64,000 nucleotides of DNA from Aquabacterium sp. A3 (GTDB lineage Bacteria; Pseudomonadota; Gammaproteobacteria; Burkholderiales; Burkholderiaceae_C): assembly GCF_038069945.1 (NCBI RefSeq), contig NZ_JBBPEV010000001.1:992001-1056000 (forward strand), read 5' to 3'. The translations under genes and the position numbers were made by a program. The notes below the pieces were generated by a model that saw only the letters and a list, made by a program, of their open reading frames with translations, searched no databases and was not told where the DNA came from. Every line of letters starts with the position of its first letter. The stretch's first letter is position 1. Positions 15,469 through 23,388 of this stretch are shown in pieces.

Positions 15469-17616
15469 TTAACCCATCAAGTTTCCGGACCACCAGGCCC
15501 AGGCCAGCCCGCCGGCCACCACGGACACCAGCAGCACGTAGCGCTTCCACGGGGTGCGCTGGTCGGCGAACGGGTCAACCACCGAGCGCTCGGCCCCTTC
15601 GGGCAGTTCGGCACGCTGGGTCAGCGCCGTGCCGAAGGCGATGTTGATGCGCGCGCGGGTGTTCACGGCCCAGCCATTGGCGTCCAGGATGGGGCCGAGG
15701 TTGCGCTTGCGCAGCTTGAAATACGCCATCAGCATCGACGGGCCGGAGATCAGGGCGATCAGGCCCAGCAGGGCCAGCGGCATTTGCCAGGCCTGCAAGC
15801 CCAGAAAGCCCGTGACGAGCGCTGCCAGGGCTGTGCCAATGGCGCCGATGGCCAGGCCCACCGCGGCAAAAATACCCGCGAACCGGGCGGCATCCACCGG
15901 GGCCGGGGCTGCAGCCGGGGCCCCCGCGGCCGGAGCGGTGGTCACCTTGTCGCCCGCCTTGGTGACCGCCTGGGTGGTGAAGTCGGTGGAGGCCTGGGCC
16001 TTCGAGGCGGTGAACTTCTCGATTTGCTCGCCAATCAGGCGGGCCACCTTGCGATAAGGCGTCCAGAACGCCTGGCGGATGCTGATCGGGTGGTCCACCA
16101 CCTTGACGATGGTGGCGTCCCAGTCGCGCCCGTCCCGGTCGTAGAACACGCCATTGCGGCCCACCATCAACTGCTCGGAATCGCCCGCCGTGAAGGCGGC
16201 GGCGATGGTCATCTTCTCGCCTTTGCGAACGCAGTCACAGTAGGCCAGGAACGCACCAGACAGCCCCGCCAGGGCAGCATGTCGGGCCGGGTCCAGCACC
16301 TTGACGGTCAGCTCGCAGCTGCGCCCGTCCATGTACAAGGTGCCTGCCTGGAAGGTGGCCTTGCCCTGGCGGGTGTAGAAATCCTTGAACGCCACGAAGT
16401 TGTTGCACAAGGCCGCCAGATCACGCACATAGCGCGTCAGGCGCTCCACGTCACCGATCAAGGCGGCCTCTTCGGCGGCCGCTTCGTCTTGCGCCACCTG
16501 TGCCAGCAGGGGCTCTTGCGCACCACCGTCGAGGGCGGCGTCCAGGGTCTCGACCGGCACATCGTGCAGCGGGGTGTCGGGCTGCGCGGCACGCCAGGCC
16601 CCGTAGGCCTCGAAACGCGACTGCAGCGCCGTCCATTCAGCCTCGGACAACTCGGCGCGCTCGCCCAAGATCGGCTGAACCACCCGATCACGCAAGGCCT
16701 GCACCGCCGGGGCCCATGCCGGGTTCAGCTGCTCGGTCAGCGGCAGGCTGGCGCCGCTGCGCACATAGGCCAAGGGCAAGGCGCCCACCTCACCATCCAG
16801 GGCCTGGGTGAGCAGTTGGGCACCGATGCGGCGCAAATCATCTTCGCTGCCATTGAGCAGCCCCGCGGCCCTGGGGTCAAACTCTGCCAGGCGACAGCGT
16901 CTGAAGTAATCGTCCACCTTATCCTTGACGGCGATGAGGGCCTCGTAGGCCGAGGCCTCTTGCCCATCCAGCCCTTCCACGGTGGCGCGACCATCCTGGC
17001 GCCAGGCGCGCAGTGCGGCGCCCTCGGCAAAGAAGCGCTCAATCAGGGCACGGTTGAGCCCTGGCTCGCCGCAGCGTTCGGGCACGGTGCCCAGGGTGCT
17101 GGCGATCAAGGCAAACACCCCTGCGGCCCGCTCGTCCAGCGCGGCGGCCGTGATCACGCCATCGCCGTTGCAAGGCATGCCGCTGAAGATGCGCCCGCTG
17201 TCGGCGGCGTCGGCCACACTGATGTGGGTGGCTTCGGGCTTGCCCAGACTGGCCAGGATGCGCTGGGCCGCAGCCCGCAGCCGCGCGCCCTCTTCGCTCT
17301 GCGCAGAGATGTCAGACAAGGCCAGCTCACCGCCTCGCATCAGCACATCTGGCGAGGTCAGCCGTGTGAATGCCCACGACAGGGCCGCCAGCAACTCTGG
17401 CGCACGCACGTGCCCATCCGCATCGGTGTCCACCAGCGCAAGGGTCGCACGGTCAAACTCGACACCCTTCGTGGGGCACGACAGCGCGACCCAGAGCTTT
17501 TGGTCCAGGTCGGCCAGGTGGGCCAGGTCAGCGCCGGTTTGCAGGTGGACCTGGTCAAAACCGCCAGCGCGGAAAAAGCGCCACTGGTGTGCAGAGCGTG
17601 CAGAAGAACTCGTCAT
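15469..17616 (-). CDS. Uncharacterised EF-hand membrane protein
   Basis: A large protein (715 residues from this ATG; a GTG at 17646 would add 10) that I do not recognise as a named family. Residues 63-74 form a canonical EF-hand loop, DTDADGHVRAPE, with D63, D65, D67, G68 and E74 in calcium-binding positions. A second, degenerate loop (CNGDGVITAAA) follows near residue 150. The long middle part is helical, without recognised catalytic motifs. Near the end come an Ala/Pro linker (about 565-580) and three membrane helices (about 580-607, 611-633 and 692-710). It therefore looks like a soluble calcium-responsive domain anchored at its C-terminus. It lies between yicC and gmk, which are usually adjacent in this order, and has its own terminator. 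Confidence 0.8.
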   Translation of the reverse strand: MTSSSARSAHQWRFFRAGGFDQVHLQTGADLAHLADLDQKLWVALSCPTKGVEFDRATLALVDTDADGHVRAPELLAALSWAFTRLTSPDVLMRGGELALSDISAQSEEGARLRAAAQRILASLGKPEATHISVADAADSGRIFSGMPCNGDGVITAAALDERAAGVFALIASTLGTVPERCGEPGLNRALIERFFAEGAALRAWRQDGRATVEGLDGQEASAYEALIAVKDKVDDYFRRCRLAEFDPRAAGLLNGSEDDLRRIGAQLLTQALDGEVGALPLAYVRSGASLPLTEQLNPAWAPAVQALRDRVVQPILGERAELSEAEWTALQSRFEAYGAWRAAQPDTPLHDVPVETLDAALDGGAQEPLLAQVAQDEAAAEEAALIGDVERLTRYVRDLAALCNNFVAFKDFYTRQGKATFQAGTLYMDGRSCELTVKVLDPARHAALAGLSGAFLAYCDCVRKGEKMTIAAAFTAGDSEQLMVGRNGVFYDRDGRDWDATIVKVVDHPISIRQAFWTPYRKVARLIGEQIEKFTASKAQASTDFTTQAVTKAGDKVTTAPAAGAPAAAPAPVDAARFAGIFAAVGLAIGAIGTALAALVTGFLGLQAWQMPLALLGLIALISGPSMLMAYFKLRKRNLGPILDANGWAVNTRARINIAFGTALTQRAELPEGAERSVVDPFADQRTPWKRYVLLVSVVAGGLAWAWWSGNLMG

Positions 17617-17687
17617 GGTGGGGTGTTGGGCTGTGACGGATGCCACGGATTGTCCACCATGACGCTGGGGACTTGCCCCTCAGAGAT

Positions 17688-18626
17688 TCACTCGATGTTC
17701 TGAACCTGCTCGCGCATCTGCTCAATGAGCACCTTCATGTCCACCGAGATCTGCGTCAACTCCAACGCCGCAGCCTTGGAACCCAGGGTGTTGGCCTCGC
17801 GGTGCAGTTCCTGGATCAGAAAGTCCAGTCGTTTGCCCACTTCGCCTCCTTTTTTGAGCAGGCGGCCGATCTCATCGAGGTGGGCCTTCAGGCGCTGCAG
17901 TTCTTCGTCCACGTCAATGCGCAGCGCGTAGGCGGCCGCTTCATTGACGGCCCGATCCTGGGCGGCTTCCGGGGTCACGGTGCCGCCCACGGCCTGCAGG
18001 GCCTCCTGGAACTTCTGAACAAACCGCTCTTGCTGCCGCTGCACCGCCGCAGGCACCAGCGGCTCGGCCTGATCGGCCAGGGCCCGCAAGGCCTTGAGCT
18101 TGTCTTGCAGCACCGCCACCAGGCGGGCGCCCTCGCGCTGCCGGGCCTCTTTCAGCGCCTCGACGCAATCCCGCGCGGCCTGCAAGGCGGCGTCTTCCAG
18201 GCGCACGGCCGGCGCCGCCGCGCGACACCAGTGAAGCACTTCGTTGACCGACAATGCGCCCGCCTTGGGCAACCAGTTCTGAACCGTGCTTTCCAGCCGG
18301 GCCAGGGTGTGCAACTGCTCGGGCTGGGGCTGCGGCCAGCCGGCGTCCGAGGCGCGCTGAGGCTGAAGGCGGATCTCGATCTTGCCGCGCTTGAAGGCCG
18401 CCGTCAGCAACTCACGCAGGGCGGGCTCCAGCGCCCTGAACTCATCGGCCAGCTTGAAGCTCAAGTCCAGGAAGCGGCTGTTCACCGATCGCAGTTCGGC
18501 GCCGACCGCACCGGAGGCCTGGCGGCGTGAACCAGTGGACGATTCAGCCGCTTCAGTGTTTTCCCCGGCGTGGTCGGGAGCCGACGAGACGGCACTGGCA
18601 AAGCCGGTCATGGAGTAGACTGACAT
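17688..18626 (-). CDS. yicC: YicC family endoribonuclease
   Basis: The N-terminal MSVYSMTGFASA is the hallmark of the YicC family, as are ELRSVNSRFLDLSFKL and the C-terminal DUF1732 segment GKRLDFLIQELHREANTLGSK with KVLIEQMREQVQNIE. In E. coli YicC is an endoribonuclease that takes part in degradation of the small RNA RyhB. At 312 residues it is longer than the usual 290, because of a Ser/Ala/Glu-rich insertion at about 15-40 after the first strand. It is transcribed away from the kinase gene, with 29 nt between the starts. Confidence 0.92.
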   Translation of the reverse strand: MSVYSMTGFASAVSSAPDHAGENTEAAESSTGSRRQASGAVGAELRSVNSRFLDLSFKLADEFRALEPALRELLTAAFKRGKIEIRLQPQRASDAGWPQPQPEQLHTLARLESTVQNWLPKAGALSVNEVLHWCRAAAPAVRLEDAALQAARDCVEALKEARQREGARLVAVLQDKLKALRALADQAEPLVPAAVQRQQERFVQKFQEALQAVGGTVTPEAAQDRAVNEAAAYALRIDVDEELQRLKAHLDEIGRLLKKGGEVGKRLDFLIQELHREANTLGSKAAALELTQISVDMKVLIEQMREQVQNIE

Positions 18627-18655
18627 GGTTACTTGACACCAGACAAAATCCGATT

Positions 18656-19624
18656 ATGTCAAAGCCCAAACCCGCTCCGTTGCCTCCGGGCACCGTCGTG
18701 GGCGGCTATCAGGTGGTCAAGAAGCTGGCCGCAGGGGGGTTCGGGGTGGTTTACCTGGCCGAAGACCCCGACAAACACCTGGTGGCGCTCAAAGAATATC
18801 TGCCCGCTTCGCTGGCAGAGCGTTCGCCTGGCGAGCTCATCCCCCGCGTCAAACCCGACAAACAACCCTTGTACCGCCTGGGGTTGAAGAGTTTTTTCGA
18901 AGAAGGTCGCTCGCTGGCCCAGATCGCCCACCCGTCGGTGGTGTCGGTGCTGAACTTCTTCCGCGAAAACGAAACCGTCTACATGGTGATGAATTACCTG
19001 CAAGGCGACACCCTGCAGGATTTCATCGTCACCGCGCGCGACCTCAAGCGCGACAAGGTCTTCCGCGAGTCCACCATCCGCAGCCTCTTCGACGAGATCC
19101 TGCGCGGCCTGCGCATCGTGCACCAGCACAAGATGCTGCACCTGGACATCAAGCCGGCCAACATCTTCATCACCAACGACAACAAGGCGGTGCTGCTGGA
19201 CTTTGGCGCGGCGCGCGAGGTGCTGAGCAAAGAGGGCAACTTCATCCGCCCGATGTACACACCGGGCTTTGCCGCCCCCGAGATGTACCGCCGCGACGGC
19301 TCGCTGGGCCCCTGGACGGACATCTACGCCATCGGCGCGTGCATCTATGCGTGCATGCAAGGCTACCCACCCAATGACGCACCCCAGCGGCTTGAAAAAG
19401 ACCGCCTCAACCTGTCGCTGTCCAGGCTGCGCAACGTCTATTCAGACAACCTGCTGGAAGTGACCGAGTGGTGCATGTCGCTGGATCCGCTGGCCCGCCC
19501 GCAAAGCGTCTTTGCGCTGCAAAAAGAGCTCGCCCGCGAAACCGAGCGTCGCTACTCCAAGCTCACGCTGAGCGAGCGCGTGCGCCTGCAACTTGAAAAC
19601 CTCAAGTCCGGAGCCAAGGCATAA
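18656..19624 (+). CDS. Serine/threonine protein kinase (non-RD type)
   Basis: A soluble Hanks-type kinase of 322 residues. The glycine loop (KLAAGGFGVVYLA), the ATP-anchoring Lys46 in VALKEYLP, the catalytic loop HLDIKPANIF (D164, K166, N169), DFGAAR (D182) and AAPEMY are all present, so activity is expected. The residue before the catalytic Asp is Leu163 rather than Arg, making it a non-RD kinase, which is usually not controlled by activation-loop phosphorylation. There is no membrane helix or PASTA domain; the last 40 residues are helical. A PP2C phosphatase gene follows 18 nt downstream, so the two probably set the phosphorylation of shared targets. The substrate is unknown. Confidence 0.92.
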   Translation: MSKPKPAPLPPGTVVGGYQVVKKLAAGGFGVVYLAEDPDKHLVALKEYLPASLAERSPGELIPRVKPDKQPLYRLGLKSFFEEGRSLAQIAHPSVVSVLNFFRENETVYMVMNYLQGDTLQDFIVTARDLKRDKVFRESTIRSLFDEILRGLRIVHQHKMLHLDIKPANIFITNDNKAVLLDFGAAREVLSKEGNFIRPMYTPGFAAPEMYRRDGSLGPWTDIYAIGACIYACMQGYPPNDAPQRLEKDRLNLSLSRLRNVYSDNLLEVTEWCMSLDPLARPQSVFALQKELARETERRYSKLTLSERVRLQLENLKSGAKA

Positions 19625-19642
19625 GGAAGGCACTGCACTGGC

Positions 19643-20578
19643 ATGAGATTCTCTGTTTATCAGATCAGCCGCAAGGGCGGCCGCGAAAAGAACGAAGACC
19701 GCATGGGCTATTGCTACACGCGGGATTCCGGCCTGTTTGCCCTGGCGGACGGCATGGGCGGCCACCCGGAAGGCGAGATGGCCTCGCAACTGGCGCTGCA
19801 AACGATGGCGGCGCTGTTTCAGCGTGACGCCCGCCCCAAACTGGCCGACCCCCTGCGCTTTTTGCAAGACGCCGTGATGGCAGGTCATCACCAGTTGCTG
19901 CGCTATGCCAGCGAAAAAGGCCTGATCGACACCCCCCGCACCACCATCGTGGCCTGCATCCTGCAGGGCAACACGGCCTACTGGGCTCACTGCGGGGACT
20001 CCCGGCTGTACTTCGTGCGGGGCGAAAAACTGATTGCCCGCACGCGCGATCACTCCTACTCCGAGTTGCAAAGCTCGCTGTCGTCGGTCGTGCCGGTCAA
20101 CGAGCGCTACAACCGCAACGTGCTGTTCACCTGCCTGGGCAGCCCCGGCAAGCCGGTGGTCGACACCGCCGGCCCGTTGCTGCTGCAAGAAGGCGACCGC
20201 CTGCTGCTGTGCTCGGACGGCTTGTGGGGCACGGTGGAAGATGAACTCATCACCAACCACCTGGCCACGCGCTCCATTTCAGATGCTGTGCCCGAACTGG
20301 TGGAGGTGGCCCTGCGCAATGGTGGCCCCAAGTGCGACAACGTGACCGTGCTGGCCATGGAATGGGAAGGCACGGGCCACGACGAACAAAGCTCGGTGCT
20401 GACCGAGACCCTGGGCGAAGAGGTGTTTGCGTCCACCATCCAGGCCAGCATGGGCAACACCGGAACGCCCGGACAGAGCGTGGGTGCCGACGAGCTGGAC
20501 GAAGCCGAGATCGAGCGCTCCATCCGCGAGATCAACGAAGCGATCCGGCGATCGGCCAACGCAGCCCGAAAAAGCTGA
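19643..20578 (+). CDS. PP2C-family protein phosphatase
   Basis: A metal-dependent Ser/Thr phosphatase of 311 residues. Metal-binding and core motifs are intact: EKNEDRMG, FALADGMGGHPEGE, HCGDSRLYFVRG, LLLCSDGLWG and CDNVTVLAMEW. The catalytic domain ends near residue 240; the remaining 70 residues (GHDEQSSVLTETLGEEVF onward) are acidic and helical, ending in a basic tail, and have no recognised function. It is paired with the kinase just upstream, the usual setting for a phosphatase that reverses the kinase's action or dephosphorylates the kinase itself. Transcription ends at a hairpin directly downstream. Confidence 0.93.
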   Translation: MRFSVYQISRKGGREKNEDRMGYCYTRDSGLFALADGMGGHPEGEMASQLALQTMAALFQRDARPKLADPLRFLQDAVMAGHHQLLRYASEKGLIDTPRTTIVACILQGNTAYWAHCGDSRLYFVRGEKLIARTRDHSYSELQSSLSSVVPVNERYNRNVLFTCLGSPGKPVVDTAGPLLLQEGDRLLLCSDGLWGTVEDELITNHLATRSISDAVPELVEVALRNGGPKCDNVTVLAMEWEGTGHDEQSSVLTETLGEEVFASTIQASMGNTGTPGQSVGADELDEAEIERSIREINEAIRRSANAARKS

Positions 20579-20602
20579 TCCCGTCCCCTCGGGACGCTGC
20601 GC

Positions 20603-20642
20603 GGCAGACCGGCCCACGTCGGTCTGCCTTGTTTCCTTTTTG
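20603..20642 (+). terminator. Intrinsic terminator after the kinase/phosphatase pair
   Basis: GGCAGACC pairs with GGTCTGCC around a 10-nt loop, followed by TTGTTTCCTTTTT. It ends 16 nt before rph, which must therefore have its own promoter or rely on read-through. Confidence 0.7.
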
Positions 20643-20658
20643 ACCTCGGAGAAGCCCC

Positions 20659-21399
20659 ATGGCCTACCAACGCTCCCACGCCCGCGCCGCCGATGCCCTG
20701 CGCCCGCTGACCATCAGCCGTGGCTACACCATCCACGCCGAGGGCTCGGTGCTGATCTGCTTTGGCAACACCAAAGTGCTCTGCACGGCCTCGGTCGAAG
20801 AAAAGGTGCCGCCCCACAAGCGCGGCAGCGGCGAAGGCTGGGTCACGGCCGAATACGGCATGCTGCCCCGCTCCACCCACACCCGCAGCGACCGAGAAGC
20901 CGCCCGTGGCAAACAAAGCGGCCGCACACAAGAAATCCAGCGCCTGATCGGCCGCAGCCTGCGCGCCGTGGTTGACCTGGCCAAGCTGGGCGAGCGCTCC
21001 ATCGTCATCGACTGCGACGTCATCCAGGCCGACGGCGGCACCCGCACCGCGGCCATCACCGGCGCCTATGTGGCTCTGGTGGACGCCATCAACGGCCTGC
21101 TGGCCAGCGGCAAGATCAGCAGCAGCCCCATCCTGCACCCGGTGGCCGCCATCAGCGTGGGCATTGTCGAAGGCACGCCCTTGCTGGACCTGGAATACAC
21201 CGAAGACTCGGCCTGCGACACCGACATGAACGTGGTGATGACGGGCGCCGGGCACTTCGTGGAGGTGCAGGGCACGGCCGAAGGCGTGGCCTTCACGCGC
21301 ACCGAGATGGACCAGTTGCTGGCCCTGGCCGACAAGGGCATTCGCGAACTGATTGCGGCCCAGGCTGCCGCCCTGGCGCTGCCGCTGAACAAGGGCTGA
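20659..21399 (+). CDS. rph: Ribonuclease PH
   Basis: A phosphorolytic 3'-5' exoribonuclease that trims tRNA precursors. Signatures include [32 protein letters not shown] [57 protein letters not shown] and [20 protein letters not shown]. The length of 246 residues is standard for a bacterial enzyme. The phosphate-binding Arg in the [16 protein letters not shown] region is present. It lies before rdgB, as often in Burkholderiales. Confidence 0.98.
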   Translation: MAYQRSHARAADALRPLTISRGYTIHAEGSVLICFGNTKVLCTASVEEKVPPHKRGSGEGWVTAEYGMLPRSTHTRSDREAARGKQSGRTQEIQRLIGRSLRAVVDLAKLGERSIVIDCDVIQADGGTRTAAITGAYVALVDAINGLLASGKISSSPILHPVAAISVGIVEGTPLLDLEYTEDSACDTDMNVVMTGAGHFVEVQGTAEGVAFTRTEMDQLLALADKGIRELIAAQAAALALPLNKG

Positions 21400-21424
21400 A
21401 TCGTTTGAACGACCCACGGCCATC

Positions 21425-22093
21425 ATGAGCAAGACCCTCATCCTCGCCTCCAACAACGCCAAAAAGCTCAAAGAGCTGCAGGCGCTGCTGCAGCCCCTGG
21501 ACATCGCCCTGGTGACCCAGGGCAGCCTGGGCATCCCGGAGGCTGAAGAGCCCCACATCACCTTCGTTGAAAACGCCCTGGCGAAAGCCCGCCATGCGGC
21601 GCGAGAAGGTCGAGGCCCGGCCGTCGCCGACGACTCGGGCTTGTGCGTGGCCGCGCTGGGTGGCGCGCCGGGCGTGCGATCGGCGCGCTACGCCGTGGAC
21701 GCCGGGCGCATCGCCGAAGGCCTGCCCCGCGAACAGATCGATGCCGCCAACAACGCGTGGCTGCTGGAGGTGATGAAGGGGCAAAGCGACCGCCGCGCCC
21801 ATTTCATTTCGGTGCTGGTGGCCGTGCGACACGCAGATGACCCCGAGCCCCTGGTGGCCGTGGGCCACTGGGCCGGCACCCTGCTGGCGGCACCCCGTGG
21901 CGAGCATGGTTTTGGCTACGACCCGCTGTTGTGGATCGACACCCATGGTGCCAGCGCCGCCGAACTGCCCCCCGAAGTGAAGAACGACATCAGCCACCGC
22001 GCCCAGGCCTGCGTGCGCCTGCGCGAACTGATCAGCCAGCAGTGGGGCCCCTTGCAGAGCGCCGAACACCACTGGCCCTGGCAACGCCCATGA
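21425..22093 (+). CDS. rdgB: XTP/dITP diphosphatase (RdgB/HAM1)
   Basis: Removes non-canonical purine nucleotides (XTP, ITP, dITP) from the pool by pyrophosphohydrolysis. Family motifs: LILASNNAKKLKELQALL (the SNN-x-x-K motif), FVENALAKARHAA, VADDSGLCVAALGGAPGV with the metal-binding Asp pair, and HGFGYDPLLWI. Its stop overlaps the start of hemW in an ATGA. It has 222 residues, slightly longer than the usual 200, due to a C-terminal extension rich in Trp and Pro. Confidence 0.97.
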   Translation: MSKTLILASNNAKKLKELQALLQPLDIALVTQGSLGIPEAEEPHITFVENALAKARHAAREGRGPAVADDSGLCVAALGGAPGVRSARYAVDAGRIAEGLPREQIDAANNAWLLEVMKGQSDRRAHFISVLVAVRHADDPEPLVAVGHWAGTLLAAPRGEHGFGYDPLLWIDTHGASAAELPPEVKNDISHRAQACVRLRELISQQWGPLQSAEHHWPWQRP

Positions 22094-23301
22094 TCACCCT
22101 GAGCCGCCCCGGCAGCCTGCAGACGCTGCCACCGCTGTCGCTGTATGTGCACCTGCCGTGGTGCCTCAAGAAATGCCCGTATTGCGACTTCAACTCGCAT
22201 GAAGTCAACGCGCCTCAGCGGTCGGCCCTGGGCGGCAGTGCGCACCTCCCACCCGATGTGGAGGGCCGCTACCTGGACGCCTTGCGGGCCGACCTCGAGT
22301 CGGTGCTGCCGCAGGTCTGGGGGCGCCGTGTGTACACGGTGTTCATCGGCGGGGGCACGCCCAGTCTGTTCTCGCCCGAAGGCATCGACCGACTGCTGGC
22401 CGACGTTCGCGCCCGCCTGCCTCTGGAGGCCGACGCAGAAATCACGCTGGAGGCCAACCCGGGGACGTTTGAAAAAGACCGATTCCGCGCCTTCCGTGAA
22501 GCCGGTGTCAATCGCCTGTCCATTGGCGTTCAAAGCTTCGATGACGCCAAACTCAAGGCGTTGGGGCGCGTTCACGATGGCGCCCAGGCCCGTGCCGCCG
22601 TCGCCGAGGCGGCCAGTTGCTTTGACACCTTCAACATCGACCTGATGTATGCGCTGCCAGGCCAAAGCCTGGCCGATCTGCAGCGCGACCTGGCCACGGC
22701 CTTGTCATTCCAGCCCCCTCACCTGTCGCTCTATCACCTGACGATGGAGCCCAACACGCGTTTTGCCACCCAGCCGCCCGCGGGCCTGCCCGACGACGAC
22801 ACGGCCTTCGACATGCTGGATCACCTCGTGGCGGTCACCGCGCAGGCCGGCCTGCAACGCTATGAGGTCTCGGCCTACGCCCGACCGGGTCACCAAAGCC
22901 GCCACAACCTCAACTACTGGATGTTTGGCGACTACATCGGCATCGGCGCAGGCGCCCACGGCAAGATCAGCTTTCCTGACCGCATCGTGCGGCAGGTGCG
23001 CTGGCGCGAGCCCCGCAGCTACATGGCGCACGCCTTGGCAGGACAAGCCTGCTCGAACGAACACGAGATCGATCTCCCCAACCGGGCGTTCGAGTTCATG
23101 ATGAACGCGCTGCGCCTGAAGGACGGTTTCGAGCTGGCGAGGTTCACCGAGCGCACGGGCCTCACCCTGGCCAGCATCCAGACCGCCCTGACCGAGGCAG
23201 AAACCAAGGGCCTGCTGGCGCGCGATCTGGTGCGCGCCTGGCCCACCGACAAGGGCTTTGACTTCCTCAGCGATCTGCAAGGCCTGTTCCTCAAAGACTG
23301 A
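22090..23301 (+). CDS. hemW: HemW, radical SAM haem chaperone
   Basis: A radical SAM protein of 403 residues related to oxygen-independent coproporphyrinogen oxidase (HemN). The cluster motif is C-L-K-K-C-P-Y-C in HLPWCLKKCPYCDFNSHE, the CX3CX2C form. In characterised members HemW binds haem and delivers it to respiratory enzymes, rather than oxidising coproporphyrinogen. IGGGTPSLFSPEGID, EANPGTFEKDRFRAFREAG, NRLSIGVQSFDD and the HNLNYWMFGDYIGIGAGAHG segment are HemW/HemN landmarks. The start is set by the ATGA overlap with rdgB. Confidence 0.95.
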   Translation: MITLSRPGSLQTLPPLSLYVHLPWCLKKCPYCDFNSHEVNAPQRSALGGSAHLPPDVEGRYLDALRADLESVLPQVWGRRVYTVFIGGGTPSLFSPEGIDRLLADVRARLPLEADAEITLEANPGTFEKDRFRAFREAGVNRLSIGVQSFDDAKLKALGRVHDGAQARAAVAEAASCFDTFNIDLMYALPGQSLADLQRDLATALSFQPPHLSLYHLTMEPNTRFATQPPAGLPDDDTAFDMLDHLVAVTAQAGLQRYEVSAYARPGHQSRHNLNYWMFGDYIGIGAGAHGKISFPDRIVRQVRWREPRSYMAHALAGQACSNEHEIDLPNRAFEFMMNALRLKDGFELARFTERTGLTLASIQTALTEAETKGLLARDLVRAWPTDKGFDFLSDLQGLFLKD

Positions 23302-23388
23302 GCCGACCAGCAATCCGTCACGGTTCGGTCTGCCGCCCCCGGGGGTGGCCCCCTGTTCACCCCGCCCATCGCGGCCGATAGTCCTGGG

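Noticed and set aside
14833..17703. 956-residue open frame antisense to gmk and the EF-hand gene
   Set aside because: It spans two genes and a terminator on the other strand, has no recognisable domain and has the Gly/His/Gln composition of an antisense shadow.
18633..18638. TTGACA as a promoter -35 for the kinase gene
   Set aside because: A -10 at the right distance would fall on the start codon itself, so it cannot drive a normal leader.
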